NCBI GenBank assembly: GCA_019426215.1
Contig: CM033396.1
Coordinates: forward strand, 35,020,503 to 35,084,502
DNA: 64,000 nucleotides
Reading direction: 5' to 3'
Origin: Buddleja alternifolia
Lineage: Eukaryota > Streptophyta > Magnoliopsida > Lamiales > Scrophulariaceae
The notes beneath the pieces are model-generated. The model ran no database searches. It saw only the letters and a list, made by a program, of their open reading frames with translations, and had not been told where the DNA came from. Every line of letters begins with the position of its first letter. Position 1 is the stretch's first letter. Of this stretch, positions 45,683 through 57,610 are shown one piece after another. The position numbers and the translations under genes are program-made.

Positions 45683-46025
45683 CAAACTCCTCTTATAAGG
45701 TGGCGAATTATTAGGAGAAAGTAAGGATTAGATAAATCTTGGAACAATAGATCTTTCGTAGTCTGTTTTTAGTTGGTCTGATCATTATCATATCAAGATG
45801 ATATTATTTATTTGAACTATACATGTCGGTATTTCGTGGGATCGGATAATTACAAGTTACAAGTTGGTATTCTTTCAATGTATTAGGATGACTTTATCCT
45901 GCATTTCTGAGAAATCTTGTATTAAGTTTGTTATGTTAATATCATTCTATTAGTTTCTTTCTTTCAAAATTGACAATATTGTTTAATTTGTTTGAAAAAT
46001 TAATCGAATTGAGTGGTTAATCATA

Positions 46026-48494
46026 ACAGTGGGGAAAATTAAATAAATAATATAACTATTAAAATAATAAAAATTTTATTAGCCTTTAAAAAATAGCACA
46101 CTCCGCTCGTGGTCATAGCGGAATCTGACTGATTTCGCTAACCGAGAGCGGGAATAATTATTTTTTTTTTTAAAAAAATTAATTGCATTCCTCTCTCTAG
46201 GGCACAGAGGAATGCAATTTATATATTTTAATTAATTTTTTTTAAAAAATTAATTGCATTCCTCTCTAGGGCACAGAGGAATGCAATTTATATATTTTTT
46301 TAAAATAAAATTTTCATTCCACTCTCGGGAAGAGGAATGGGCAGACGATTATCGAAATGATCCCATTTTTGTGCTGTTATAAAGTTTATATGAAAATTTA
46401 CAATTTCGAAGTTCAAGTCGAAACTTAAAAATGCATGAAAAAGAGAGAAAAATGAACCAGAAATAAGGAAAAAGTCATTATTTTCTTTTAAAAAATGTTC
46501 AAATGTTGCTTTATCATACTTTTTCAACCGGGCATTGAAATGATCCTATTTTTGCGGGGTTACAAAGTTATATGAAAATCTAAAAGTTATAATTTCAAGT
46601 CGAAACCACGAAAAAAGGAGAACAATGAGCTGGAAATAAGAAAAAATTATTTTTTTAAAAAAATAATCTCAAATGTTGATTTATTGTACTTCTTCAACCG
46701 GACATCGAAATGATCCCATTCTTACGGGGTTACAAAGTTTATATAAATATCTACAATTTAGATATTCAAGTCAAAATCTAAAAATGCACGAAAAAGGGAG
46801 AAAAATGAGCCGAAAACAAAGAAAAAGTCATTATTTTCTTTAAAAAAATGCTCAAATGTTGCTTTATCGTATTTTTTCAATTGGGCATCGAAATGATCTC
46901 ATTCACGGAGTTACAAAGTTTATATCAAAAACTACAATTTATATGTTCAAGTCAAAACCAAAAAATGTACGAAAAAAGGAGAAAAATAAGTCATTTGAGC
47001 AGTTTTCTTACTAAATTAACGACTTTTTTCTTATTTTTGGCTCATTTTTCTCTATTTTCGTGCATTTTTGAGTTTCAACTTGAACATATAAATTGTATAT
47101 TTTCATATAAACTTTGTAACACCATAAGAATGGGATCATCTCGATGCCCGGTTGAATAAATACGACAAAGTAAAAAAGCAACATTTGAGTATTTTTTTAA
47201 GAAATAATGACGTTTTTCTTGTTTCTAGCTCATTTTTCTCTCTTTTTCGTGGATTTTTGGATTTCGACTTGAACATATAAAATGTATATTTTCGTATAAA
47301 GTTTGTAACCCCTCAAGAATGAGGTCATTTTGATGACCGATTGAAAAAATACGATAAAGCAAAAAATCAACATTTGAGCTTTTTTTAAAAGAAAATATTG
47401 ACTTTTTTCTTATTTCCGGCTCATTTTTCTCCTTTTTTCGTGCATTTTTAAGTTTCTACTTGAATATGTAAATTGTAGAATTTCATATAAATTTTGTAAC
47501 TTCGCAAGAATAGGATCATTTCGGTGCCCGGTTGAAGAAATATGATAAAGCAAAAAATCAACATTTGAGCATTCGTTTTAAGAAAATAACGATTTTTCCC
47601 TTGTTTTCGGCTCATTTTTCTCCCTTTTTCGTGCATTTTTAGGTTTCAACTTGAACATATAAATTATAGAATTTCATATAAATTTTGTAACTCTGCAAGA
47701 ATAAGATCATTTCGGTGACCGGTTGAAGAAATACGATAAAGCAAAAAAGCAACATTTGAGCATTTTTATTAAAAAAAATGAATGTTTCCTTGTTTCCGAC
47801 TAATTTTTCTCCCTTTTTCGTGCGTTTTTAGGTTTCGATTCAAACATATAAATTGTAGTCTTTCATATAAATTTTATAACCCCGCAAGAATGGGATCATT
47901 TCGATGCTCGGTTGAAGAAATACGATAAAGCAACATTTGAACATTTTTTTAAAAGAAAATAATGACTTTTTCCTTGTTTTCGACTCATTTTTCTCCCTTT
48001 TCTGTGCATTTTTAGGTTTCGATTCGAACATATAAATTGTAGACTTTCATATAAATTTTATAACCCCGCAAGAATGTGATCATTTCGATGCTCGGTTGAA
48101 AAAATACGATAAAACAACATTTGAACATTTTTTAAAGAAAATAATGACTTTTTCCTTGTTTGCGGCTCATTTTTCTCCCTTTTTCTTCGATTTGAACATA
48201 TAAATTGTAGATTTTCATATAAACTTTGTAACTCTGCAAAAATTGGATCATTTCGATGACCGTTGGAAATTTTAATTAAAAAAATATATAAATTACATTC
48301 CGCTCTGCCCATGATGATCGGAATGAAATTAATTTATTAAAAAAAAATATTCATTCCACTCTCGATTGCAGCGGAATCAATTTGATTCCGCTATAACCGA
48401 AAGCGGTTTATGCTATTTTTTGAAGGCTAATCGACTTTGTATTATTTTAATGATTATTATTTATTTTTCTATTATTTATTTAAATTGCCCCAGA
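46026..48494. mobile_element. Large fold-back element built of opposed ~185-bp tandem arrays
   Basis: The outer arms pair over about 90 bp: left TTAGCCTTTAAAAAATAGCA (46079), right inverted TTAGCCTTCAAAAAATAGCA (ends 48429), continuing outward to TGGGG(A/C)AATT near each end. Inside, four direct units contain GAAATGAT(C)CC-type motifs (46354, 46537, 46717, 46890). Seven inverted units follow (47136, 47325, 47516, 47707, 47896, 48079, 48247), with spacing of 168-191 bp. Near the left end two 66-bp CATTCCTCT...AGAGGAATG hairpins lie in tandem. No coding sequence was found and no TSD fixed. Confidence 0.7.
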
Positions 48495-48841
48495 ACAGTG
48501 AGACATTTTTTTATTTTTATTTTTTTTACACAAAGACTGTAACATTGTGTATGTTAAGTTATATAGCTTTATGCAAAAATGCCAATATATATGCACAAGC
48601 CAATATAATTTTCAAATCATTGCAAATTTGGAAACATGGGACTCCAAACATCTTATCCATAGCATTTCATAACATTTCTCATAGGAGTTGAAATTTCCCT
48701 TTGTCTCTTTCGTAAATGATCAAAAGAGGAATAGGAGCATATATGATAGGACATCCTAAAAAGATAAAGAATAATGTCAAAAGAAATTTCAATGGAACTA
48801 TATATTAAATTTATCATATATATATATATATATATATATAT
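48495..48841. other. AT-rich spacer ending in (TA)n
   Basis: No gene. A TA run at about 48817-48841 is the insertion site of the next element. Confidence 0.6.
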
Positions 48842-51268
48842 AGGATATGGATCAAATACATCACTTATCATTAAGTAAGATATAAGACCCAATCTAGGCC
48901 TTTGATTCAATTTGATCCCAAGGTCTACATTTAACACATTTAACTGATTTAATAATTTGTTTTAATTATGTAAAGGGCATTTTAGTTATTAAATTATAAC
49001 TAACAGATTCAATTTAATACACAGTATCAAATCAAATCTCCAGTTTCACGAGTCATAACCGATTTCATATATTCTTTCCATAATCACATATATCAGCAAA
49101 ATTGATAAGAGATATTTTTTTACCCATTCAATTCATCATCAAATCGATTGTTTTTCAGTAAAATTGATTCGAGATATCGTTTTACCCTTTCAATTCATCA
49201 TCAAATCGGTTGTTTTCCAACAAAATTGATACGAGATATTGTTTTTTTCCCATTCAATTCATCATCAAATCGATTTTTTTTCAGTAAAATTCGAGATCGG
49301 GGCTGTAAAGATCGAAGGATATGCAGAAATTGAATCCCTATTCATCATCTTCTTCTGTTTTCAATTCAATTTTTTGTGAATTCTTCTTCTGTTATCAATT
49401 ATGAGTCTGCAAATCATCATTAAGCAACTGATCTAATGTAATAGATAGAGTGAATTTGAACAGATGAGTTTCTCTTTATTTCTCTATAATGGACCATTAT
49501 ACACTACAATAACAAACCATTATACACTACAATACAAACCATTATACACTACAATATAAACCATTATACACTGTGAATTTTTATACACAACTATATAGAA
49601 TGGTATAACAGATTGTAGATTAGATTCATTATTATACACTACAATACAAACTATTATACACTATAATACAAACCATTATACACTGTGAATTTTATACACA
49701 ACTATATAAAATGGTATAATAAATTACAGATTAGATTTATTATTATATACTACAATACAAACCATTGGAAGTCTCCCACAAACCATTGTTTTTCTTCTCT
49801 AATAGAATTTATTTAACGTGTTTTGATGGGTGAACAACTATCAGACATTCATTGGTGGTATAAGACAGCAATTTCTATTAATTTTGAAAAAAATGTAGGC
49901 ATATTATGCAAGCGTGCATATATGTAACTTATCAAAATACATATCAATATATATGATATATATGCATTACACAAAAATCATATTATTAACACAGGAACTT
50001 ATAGCAAGTGTTATCTTATTCTTTATGGATTCAACTTATAAATCTTATTTTATAGAATAGTATAACAAATTATAGATTAGATTTATTATTATACACTACA
50101 ATACAAACCATTATACAGTACAATACAAACCATTATACACTGTGAATTTTATACACAACTATATAGAATGGTATAACAGATTATAGATTAGATTCATTAT
50201 TATACACTACAACATAAACCATTATACACTACAACATAAACCATTATACACTGCAAAAACTATTTTTGGAATTTGATCCCAAACTCTACTTCAATCTTGT
50301 AAGAAACGTCGTTTTAAAAACAACTCAGATACTTATCATAAGTATACTGAGCACCACCCTCTCGGGCCCAAATTCCATCGTTTTAATAGGTTTTTTCGCG
50401 TTTTTACGTTTTCAGTCGGATTTTTATTTTTATTTTTATTTATTTCCATTATTTTCGTACTTTACCTTGTTTATATTTACTGTATATTTGATTATTAACT
50501 ATTATATAATGGATTAATTAGCTATTGTGTTCACTGTATAATGGCTTATATGATAGTGTATAATGTAATATAATATGGTGTATAATGTAATATAATATGA
50601 TGTATAATATATTCAACTGACTATTGAAAGGAGCACAATCACGTGTTATATATCCCTATTGTATGAACTGTATAATGTAATATAATACGATGTATAATTG
50701 AATATAATGAGCTGTATAATGTGTTCAAATAACAATATATGGTATATCACCATTATAGTTTACTAATTAAGCAATATACAGAAATAACAGAACATTCAAA
50801 AATAAAAAATCAAAGCAAATAACAATGATGTAAGCGAAAACATGTGGAATTCAATCTTTACAGATTCTGGGTTTATAATCTCGATTTTCAGAATTTTTTC
50901 GTGGGTTTCAGAATTTCCAGAATATGAGGGTTTCAGATTATTTTTTTTTTGTGATAATTTAACGAAATCTGAGGTTAATACGATTCTATAAATTGAATGC
51001 GTTAATCTCGGGTTGAGATTGTGATAATAAATGGCTGAGTTCGTGGGTATCAGTTTTTGAGAGATTGCAAGAGATGATTGTCGTTATTTTTGGTAAATGG
51101 GTGATGTATAATTTTGCCATTTTGTCCATTATACCCCTAATCCCTATTTTCCATTTTTTCCTGCCTGTTTATTCCTTATTTTTTGGACTGTTGGATTTAA
51201 TGTATCCAATGGTGTATATTGGGTCTTAAATCTTATCTAAGAGAGGGTATGTATTCGATCTTGATCCT
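48842..51268. mobile_element. Microsatellite-targeting inverted-repeat element, copy 2 (Micron-like)
   Basis: The left end AGGATATGGATCAAATACAT and inverted right end AGGATCAAGATCGAATACAT have TIRs of about 90 bp with AAGACCCAAT, and both abut (TA)n (48817-48841 and 51269-51279). The interior shares with copy 1 the ~250-bp module (about 50260-50520) and CATTATACACT/CATTATACAGT repeats (49490-49770, 50080-50260, 50500-50760). It lacks the F-box fragment and has its own ~63-bp tandem repeat at 49090-49300. Confidence 0.7.
49090..49300. repeat. ~63-bp tandem repeat in element copy 2
   Basis: CAATTCATCATCAAATCG followed by GTTTT(C/T)C and AAAATTGAT(T/A)CGAGATAT recurs about three times with small indels. 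Confidence 0.75.
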
Positions 51269-51279
51269 ATATATATATA

Positions 51280-53640
51280 TACTATAGGTAACTAGTCCTC
51301 CATAGGATTAAGATATCTGACTTTACATTGTAGTACTATAGGGTGGAACATTGCCTAACAATTTCACATCACTCCATGACCATGTTGTAAAAGCCTAGAA
51401 GATGTACCAGTTTGTTTAAACTTTTTTTGGAGATTAAAATTATGTTCAAAGTTAATTTTACTCTTAAACAGGCTAAATTTGAACAAGATTTAACTTAGTC
51501 ATCGAACTCAAGTTGAATTTGAATAATTAAGTGGATTGAGTGCCGACCTTTAAATTTTATCAAAAGAATTAAGTGGCAATCTTGATTTGTATGTATATTT
51601 TTAACTTTACTGAAATGAGTTTTTAACTATTAATCTCGAATTGAATATATATTAACTTGTTAAATATAAATTAAAGTGATTCGTTTAATTTACTTATATT
51701 CAAGTCCATCGTTTCCTTCAATGAAAGTTCAATGGTAAACAGTTGTATTTCGATAACTTGGAGAAGGAATGCTACTTATTATATTTTTTTCAACTATGAT
51801 GCTATTATCCACCCCGAATCATTCATTATTTTTTCTTTACCTTCTCCTGATCATTTGAAATTATTGATTAATTACAGCATTAATTAATTTCAAGACCGAG
51901 TGATATATATATATATATATATATATATAGCATTAAAATTAGGAAACTTAAATTTTTTTTTTTGAAAGTAAACCATAAAGCTGTGAGACACATATTAATA
52001 AACACTGCTCTGACAGAACGTTATAGAAAAATGTAGAACAATACTTTAAATCCAATGAAAAGTTGGATATCTCATGGCAATTCGTACTGCCAGTATCTCA
52101 TTTAATTACTGATAAGAATTAACCACATGACTAGTATACAAGTGCGAAATTAAAGGATGCATCTACGTACGTACGTTTTTTTTTTTTTTTTTTGATCGAG
52201 TACGTACGTTTAATAAATACCCAATCAAGAGCTGTAATCTTTAATTTTCTAGCAAATTCGAATTCAAAAGCAATAAATTATTGCGTGTTGCATATTTAAA
52301 AATCAACAATAATAAATATATTTATAACTTTCATTGATTACGTACTTTTCTGCATTTGGTTCTCCATAAATAAAAACTTCAGAAATTAATAAATATTTGC
52401 AGATTTTGACTTGTACAAAGCCTCATATTCGAGAAGAAATCTCGAAGAATAAAGAACAAAGTCCATTTGCATTTAAATCTATGATTGTCTAATTATTAAC
52501 TTAGTGAGTCCCAATATATCAATTAATTAGTACTTTTTTCGAAGACTAAAAAACAAAGGGACAAAGTATTAATTAAATGATATTGTCAAAACTATTTATT
52601 TTGTCAAAAGAATGATTCACAATGCGAATATCATATTTGGAAGGTGTCGGGACTTGAAGTTTCAAGTGATCTCCACCCTGAATATGAGTCCACTTGTGAG
52701 GCTTCCATGTGAACATACATAGGGAAGGTTGGAGATCAACCCGGGACCTCAAGTCACGGTACTTAGCAAGAATGATCGCAATTAGTGATACACCAAGTCA
52801 AAAAGAAAATTGCTTCCGCGGTCTCAGCGATAATCAAATATATATCTTCACCTAATCGTCAAAACTAACAATTTAGAGACAATTCTTGTAACTAATAAAT
52901 TTATACAAAGTATTATTGTGAAAAGAACAATGATTATTATTATTTAATTTGTATGTATCATGTGCAATAATTTTTAACATTGTTACTAATGTTATTTCTT
53001 TTGTAGTGATTATTCTTCAATGGTGATTGGTTATTTCGTAATTATAGGACTTCGGAGCAACTCTATATTGCAATTGTAGGGGCAACCTATAATAATATCT
53101 GAAATAAAACTCGCATGAAGACTTGGTCAGCTAATTATCGATATGCCTCTCCAATCAAATTCAAATCTTTTCAAATTATGCTAGTATATCTTTTCTAGGA
53201 TATAGATAAGTTTGTTTTATTCTATGATCATCTCATAATTTTGTAACGCCAATAAAATATTTGACCACTATCAAAAAAATGTACTATCTTTATGATTAAA
53301 CATATATTTAAAATAAAATATATTCAGAAAAATGGGCAAAACCCATCAGACAAAAAATGTTCAAAATGACATGAACAACATGACAAAACAAGAAAAGTAG
53401 AGACATAAAATGAGGTATATATGCCATCAACATAAAGGGTTAGGCACTACCGAAAGAAGACATTAACGTGGTCATCTATAGTAAATTATATTCACGAATT
53501 TGTTAGTATTTCTACAAAGTAGTTATCTTAGAATTCTATACCCTCGCTCGTACTTTAATCTCTATAGATTTTTAAGCTCAATGAATTTTGATATGCTATA
53601 TATACACTTAATCTACCACAATAAATATGGAATTTATTTC
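51280..53640. other. AT-rich intergenic, no gene
   Basis: No coding sequence is recognised. It includes a TA microsatellite (51906-51929), a poly-T run beside repeated ACGTACGT (52163-52210), and a tRNA-like stretch at 52645-52800 listed separately. Confidence 0.5.
52645..52800 (-). mobile_element. Possible tRNA-derived SINE
   Basis: On the minus strand, GACTTGGTGTATCACTAATT (A-box-like) is followed about 45 bp on by CCCGGGTTGATCTCC (B-box-like), then a body with internal repeats of AGATC. No A-tail or TSD was confirmed and it does not match the other SINEs in the window, so this is tentative. Confidence 0.35.
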
Positions 53641-53654
53641 TTAAATTTTTTTTA

Positions 53655-54045
53655 AATAGTGGGAGGAAATAACATTTTCATCTCACAACTTTGCCAACAT
53701 TTTAATTTTGATCGCATTGGTTTTGGGTTCTCATATTTATCTCATAACTTTCAACATGTCTCGCACTTAGTCCTAACCGAAATTTAACAATAGCCAGTTA
53801 GTCAACATTTTTGATCGATTTCTTTAGGAAAATTTGTGCGTGAGTGACACGTGATTGAATATAATACGTGTGTGAGTGCATTTACGTACAAACTCTGCCC
53901 AAAAGAGCGGTCAAAATGTTGACTAATGAAATTGGCCTATAAATTTGAACCAAGATTTTGGTTGGGATTAATAGTGAGATATTATAAGAATTTGAGACTA
54001 AATGTAAAGAATTTGTAATGAATATTACAAAAATTAATTTTTATT
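53655..54045. mobile_element. Degenerate Mutator-like MITE
   Basis: Weak inverted arms share TTAGTCAACATTTTTGA / GTTGACTAA, AACC(G/A)AAAT and TCTCA...TTTAGTC. The sequence resembles the MITE at 59003-59459 (GTTGACTAA, GTGCATTTA-type core). It ends about 270 bp before the zinc-finger gene's ATG. TSD not identified. Confidence 0.45.
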
Positions 54046-54133
54046 TTTTTTAAGTGAGGTAGTGGCATGGATTCATGAGTTTCAATCAAGACCTTTAGGT
54101 AAACATGCATCCAAACTCCACCCCACCCCGCCA

Positions 54134-54140
54134 TATATAA
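54134..54140 (+). promoter_or_regulatory. Putative TATA box of the zinc-finger gene
   Basis: TATATAA lies 185 bp upstream of ATG 54319, which would give a 5' UTR of about 150 bases. Assigned by position only. Confidence 0.4.
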
Positions 54141-54318
54141 TAATCCTTTCTATAATTAGGTCTTTGTAACTGTAAGTTTTCCTTCCATACATAGTACCAC
54201 AGCATTTATTTTCTAATCAATCAACATTTACAACTTCCTAAGTATATTAAACCCCCATTTTTTCTTCACTTTCAAAAGTAGAAAACAAAAAGATATCCAA
54301 ACTCAAAACCCTCCATAT

Positions 54319-55011
54319 ATGGAGGCACCAAAATCAGATCATCCATGCAACATTCATTCCGAAACTTCAAGCACAAATTCACAAGTTCAAGAACAATCAG
54401 AACAACGCAAAAACCCTGATCATCGTCATCATCATGATCTTGTATTGGATCTAACCCTCTCAAGCAAAGATTCAAAATCAGAACTCAATCTTTTCCACAC
54501 AAACCCTACTCCCCAAAATGAACCTGATCAACAAAGGGTTTTTTCATGCAACTACTGCAACAGAAAATTCTACAGCTCTCAGGCTTTAGGCGGCCATCAA
54601 AATGCCCACAAACGCGAACGAACGATCGCCAGGCGAGGGCGCGGTGGCGCTGCCTACGACGCGGTGGCCGCGCACGGCGGCTACTCCAACATGGCTTCTC
54701 TCCCTTTGCATGGATCTTTCAACAGGTCTCTTGGAATTCAAGTTCACTCAATGATTCATAAACCAAGCTTTTCAGCTTTTAGTGGGGTACCTATATATGG
54801 GCATTCAGGGTGGGGTAGAAAGCATCTTGATCAGCAGCCAGCGGTAGGGCGGCTCGCGGCGGAGGTTGGGCAAACTTCAGGCGGCGGAGCAACTAGGTTT
54901 GACGGTGGCCGGAGGTTTTCCACGGCGGTGGATGGGATTGGAGGGTTCAGATGGGATACTACTAGTAATCAAGATGAGTTAAAAAAGTTGGACCTATCAC
55001 TCAAACTTTAA
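54319..55011 (+). CDS. C2H2 zinc-finger protein with two EAR motifs (ZFP1/3/4-like repressor)
   Basis: This intronless gene encodes 230 residues. One C2H2 finger spans residues 75-97 (C77, C80, H93, H97; CX2CX12HX3H) and contains the plant-specific QALGGH signature (88-93), which contacts DNA. A basic patch ([12 protein letters not shown]) follows. EAR-type LxLxL motifs occur twice: LDLTL at 43-47 and LDLSL at 224-228, next to the C-terminus. This single-finger, EAR-ended layout is that of the Arabidopsis ZFP1/ZFP3/ZFP4/ZFP6/ZFP7 group, nuclear repressors that recruit TOPLESS-type co-repressors and act in hormone and developmental responses. The exact orthologue cannot be decided here. His-rich (36-39) and Gly-rich stretches look like disordered linkers. 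The start is chosen as the first ATG after the TATA box; the frame is intact. Confidence 0.93.
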   Translation: MEAPKSDHPCNIHSETSSTNSQVQEQSEQRKNPDHRHHHDLVLDLTLSSKDSKSELNLFHTNPTPQNEPDQQRVFSCNYCNRKFYSSQALGGHQNAHKRERTIARRGRGGAAYDAVAAHGGYSNMASLPLHGSFNRSLGIQVHSMIHKPSFSAFSGVPIYGHSGWGRKHLDQQPAVGRLAAEVGQTSGGGATRFDGGRRFSTAVDGIGGFRWDTTSNQDELKKLDLSLKL

Positions 55012-56080
55012 TTTTAGTTTCTTCTTCACTTTTTCCTTTTTTTTTTTTTTTTTTTTTGTGGATGCCCTTTTATGTTTTCTTAATTCTTTTTAATTTTCCT
55101 TTTGGCCATTCTTAATGTAGATTGAAAATTTCCATTTCTGGGAGTATTTTGGTAAATGAAAAAACATATATAATTCAAATATGGTTTAATCGAACTGTCC
55201 AAGTTTAATATACAAGAAAAGTGAATTAGACGTGTCATATGCTTGATCACTCATTTATAAATTATATTTACGTTCGATGAAATCAGATCAGGATTAGAAT
55301 TTATCGTAATATTGTTACAGCTTTAGTTGAATTAATTATTCTTAATTTCTTTGATCATGCAACTAAAAATGTCAACTTTAAACATCGCTTCAAGTCTTTA
55401 ATTTGGATTTTTCTTTTTTTAATTTATAAATAATTTGATATCAATAAGTCGCTGGAATTATGGAAATATGCACTTCACCTTTCGAAATTCGAACTGTTCT
55501 AACTTTGACATAATTTAATCCACAATGATATGCCTTATATATCAATAGGGTTTTGTCTCTTATAACAATTCCAAAAGTGAATTCAACTCAACCTCTCAAC
55601 TAAATCATTTTTGTACAAATAAAATATTATGCTTTTGTTCTCAGCTAGATCATAGAATCTTGTGATGCCTTGAAAATTATTATTTCTAAATAAAAATTGA
55701 AACGTCGCTTTTATGTACAACATTGCAATAAATCATGAAATCCGTACAGTTTGATAAAAGAGTTATGTAATTAAATTGTGAGATAGATCACTCAATGTAT
55801 GTACATGTATACAAGTTGGAGGGTTTGTAATTTGGTCTAGTGACACAGTTTATGACCCACCTGCAGTTAAAGAAATAGACCATCTATTGATAAGTCTTGA
55901 TCAATAGGTAGGTGGGAACATGAGCTTCTATTAGTGACCCTTTAAGCTCTAAAATCACATCACCTTTTCCTTTTGAAAAAGACAATTTTATAGTGGATCG
56001 TCGAACAATATGTTCGGTTCACTAATAATCGTTAGATTTAATCAAAGTCGGTGGTTTTTGTCATCATCGTCTTTAATTTC
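55012..56080. other. 3' flank of the zinc-finger gene, no further gene
   Basis: Begins with the pyrimidine-rich 3' UTR, including a T run at about 55038-55057. No coding sequence or transposon end is recognised. Confidence 0.55.
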
Positions 56081-56084
56081 CATC

Positions 56085-56385
56085 GGATGGTCCAGATGAA
56101 ATACAAATAGTGTAATTTTTGGATGGTCTGGATTGTACGAATCTGGTCCGTTCCTTCTTCATCCAATGGTCTTGGATGAAACTAAAATAGTGATTTTTGT
56201 ACGTACAGTAATTGTTGTCCCCTGGTCATTTCGTCTATCCAAGGGCCTTGGATGAAATCAAAATAGTGATATTTGAATGAACAGTACTTGTTGCTCTTGG
56301 TCCATTACTCCATCCAACACCATGGATTTGGAAGAAACCGAAATAGTGGAGTTTTTGGACGGTTCGTAATTGTTGCACCGATTTA
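56085..56385. repeat. ~75-bp tandem repeat, four diverged units
   Basis: Units near 56091, 56160, 56234 and 56310 each contain a CATCCAA(T)GG-like start, GGATGAAA(C/T), then AAATAGTG and TTTTTG(G/T)A, ending near a GTCC or GTCAT stretch. Copies are clearly diverged, so the array is old. Confidence 0.65.
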
Positions 56386-56389
56386 TTAA

Positions 56390-57090
56390 ATAATTGCGAA
56401 ATATATTTAAAATGTTTCAAATCTTGATTGCATTGATTTCTTACCTAAGAGATCTTTAAAAACAGGATTTGATCTTTAATGGTGGGCCAAATTACAGTCA
56501 TGAATCATCATGATTTATGTTAATCATGTCATTATCCAAAAGGTAACAGAAATCTAGTCATTAATCTTGCATTATATTATGGAAAGAGACAGTCTTGAGT
56601 GTTCTATATATTTGGTTTCTTGTTCAAGGAGACAATATTATACCCCAAAGTAGTGATGTGTTGTGCTTTAAAGTTTAAAGTCAATTTGTACAATTTTTGA
56701 GCAATTTCAAGAATTGGATATGTTTAGATTATTATATATAAAATCTTCTACCCTTTCTTTGTAAAATCTCTCTTTCGGTTCAAACTTTCTTAAAGGGTGT
56801 CCCTCTTCAGATGATCAAATTTTGGGTGAAAATTTTGAAGATCCATTGTTGAGTGTGTAAAATGGATTTTGAAGAGTCAATATAATTAAGCACCCTTTCT
56901 TGTTTAGGCCCTAATATGACTCTTAGACTTGTCTAGAGGGATAAAGTCGTGATCTTTAGTTTTAGGGGACGGCATACATATTTTAAATTACACGGGATGG
57001 CAATATAATAATTTGGAGGTAAATGTATTTAATTTCATTTATGTATAAAATTTGAGATTATGCCCACTTCAAGTCAAACCAATCTTCTAT
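56390..57090. other. AT-rich intergenic, no gene
   Basis: Nothing recognised apart from low-complexity AT sequence. Confidence 0.5.
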
Positions 57091-57091
57091 T

Positions 57092-57610
57092 CCAAATCGT
57101 CGATCAACTGAAGTGGGCAACCGTGGAGTCAATCTCTATTGTGTGACGTGAGATGACTACTATGATCTTATATGTCGTAGATTTTACTTCATATCTTCTA
57201 TTACAATACGGTGTATGGTCTTATATATTCTATTTCACATATGCACGATTTGACTATTTGTTTTATTGCTACTTGCGTTTAATCTTGTATTTCCATTGTA
57301 TATATGCATGTCAACTGTCATTCACCCACATCCATATATATATTTTAGGGGGTCCAAATCGTCGATCAACTGAAGTGGGCAACCGTGGAGTCAATCTCTA
57401 TTGTGTGACATGAGATGACTACTATGATCTTATATGTCGTAGATTTTACTTCATATCTTCTATTACAATACGGTGTATGGTCTTATATATTCTATTTCAC
57501 ATATGCACGATTTGACTATTTGTTTTATTGCTACTTGCGTTTAATCTTGTATTTCATTGTATATATGCATGTCAACTGTCATTCACCCACATCCATATAT
57601 ATATTTTAGG
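57092..57610. repeat. Near-perfect 262-bp tandem duplication
   Basis: Copy 1 (57092-57353) and copy 2 (57354-57610) both start CCAAATCGTCGATCAACTG. I see only GACGTGAG versus GACATGAG and one C lost in TTTCCATTG within the alignable part. The 60-86 codon frames in each copy are not accepted as genes. Confidence 0.9.

Noticed and set aside
46354..48260. CRISPR-like array
   Set aside because: Units are ~185 bp, diverged throughout and in opposing orientation, in a plant genome; it is a fold-back transposon or satellite.
50266..50517. Hydrophobic open frame partly conserved with 37526-37831 (minus)
   Set aside because: Conservation follows the DNA module; the third copy (39200-39500) does not keep the frame, so coding is unlikely.
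57153..57609. Two nearly identical open frames in tandem
   Set aside because: They are simply the 262-bp DNA duplication; the protein is AT-driven, hydrophobic and of no known family.
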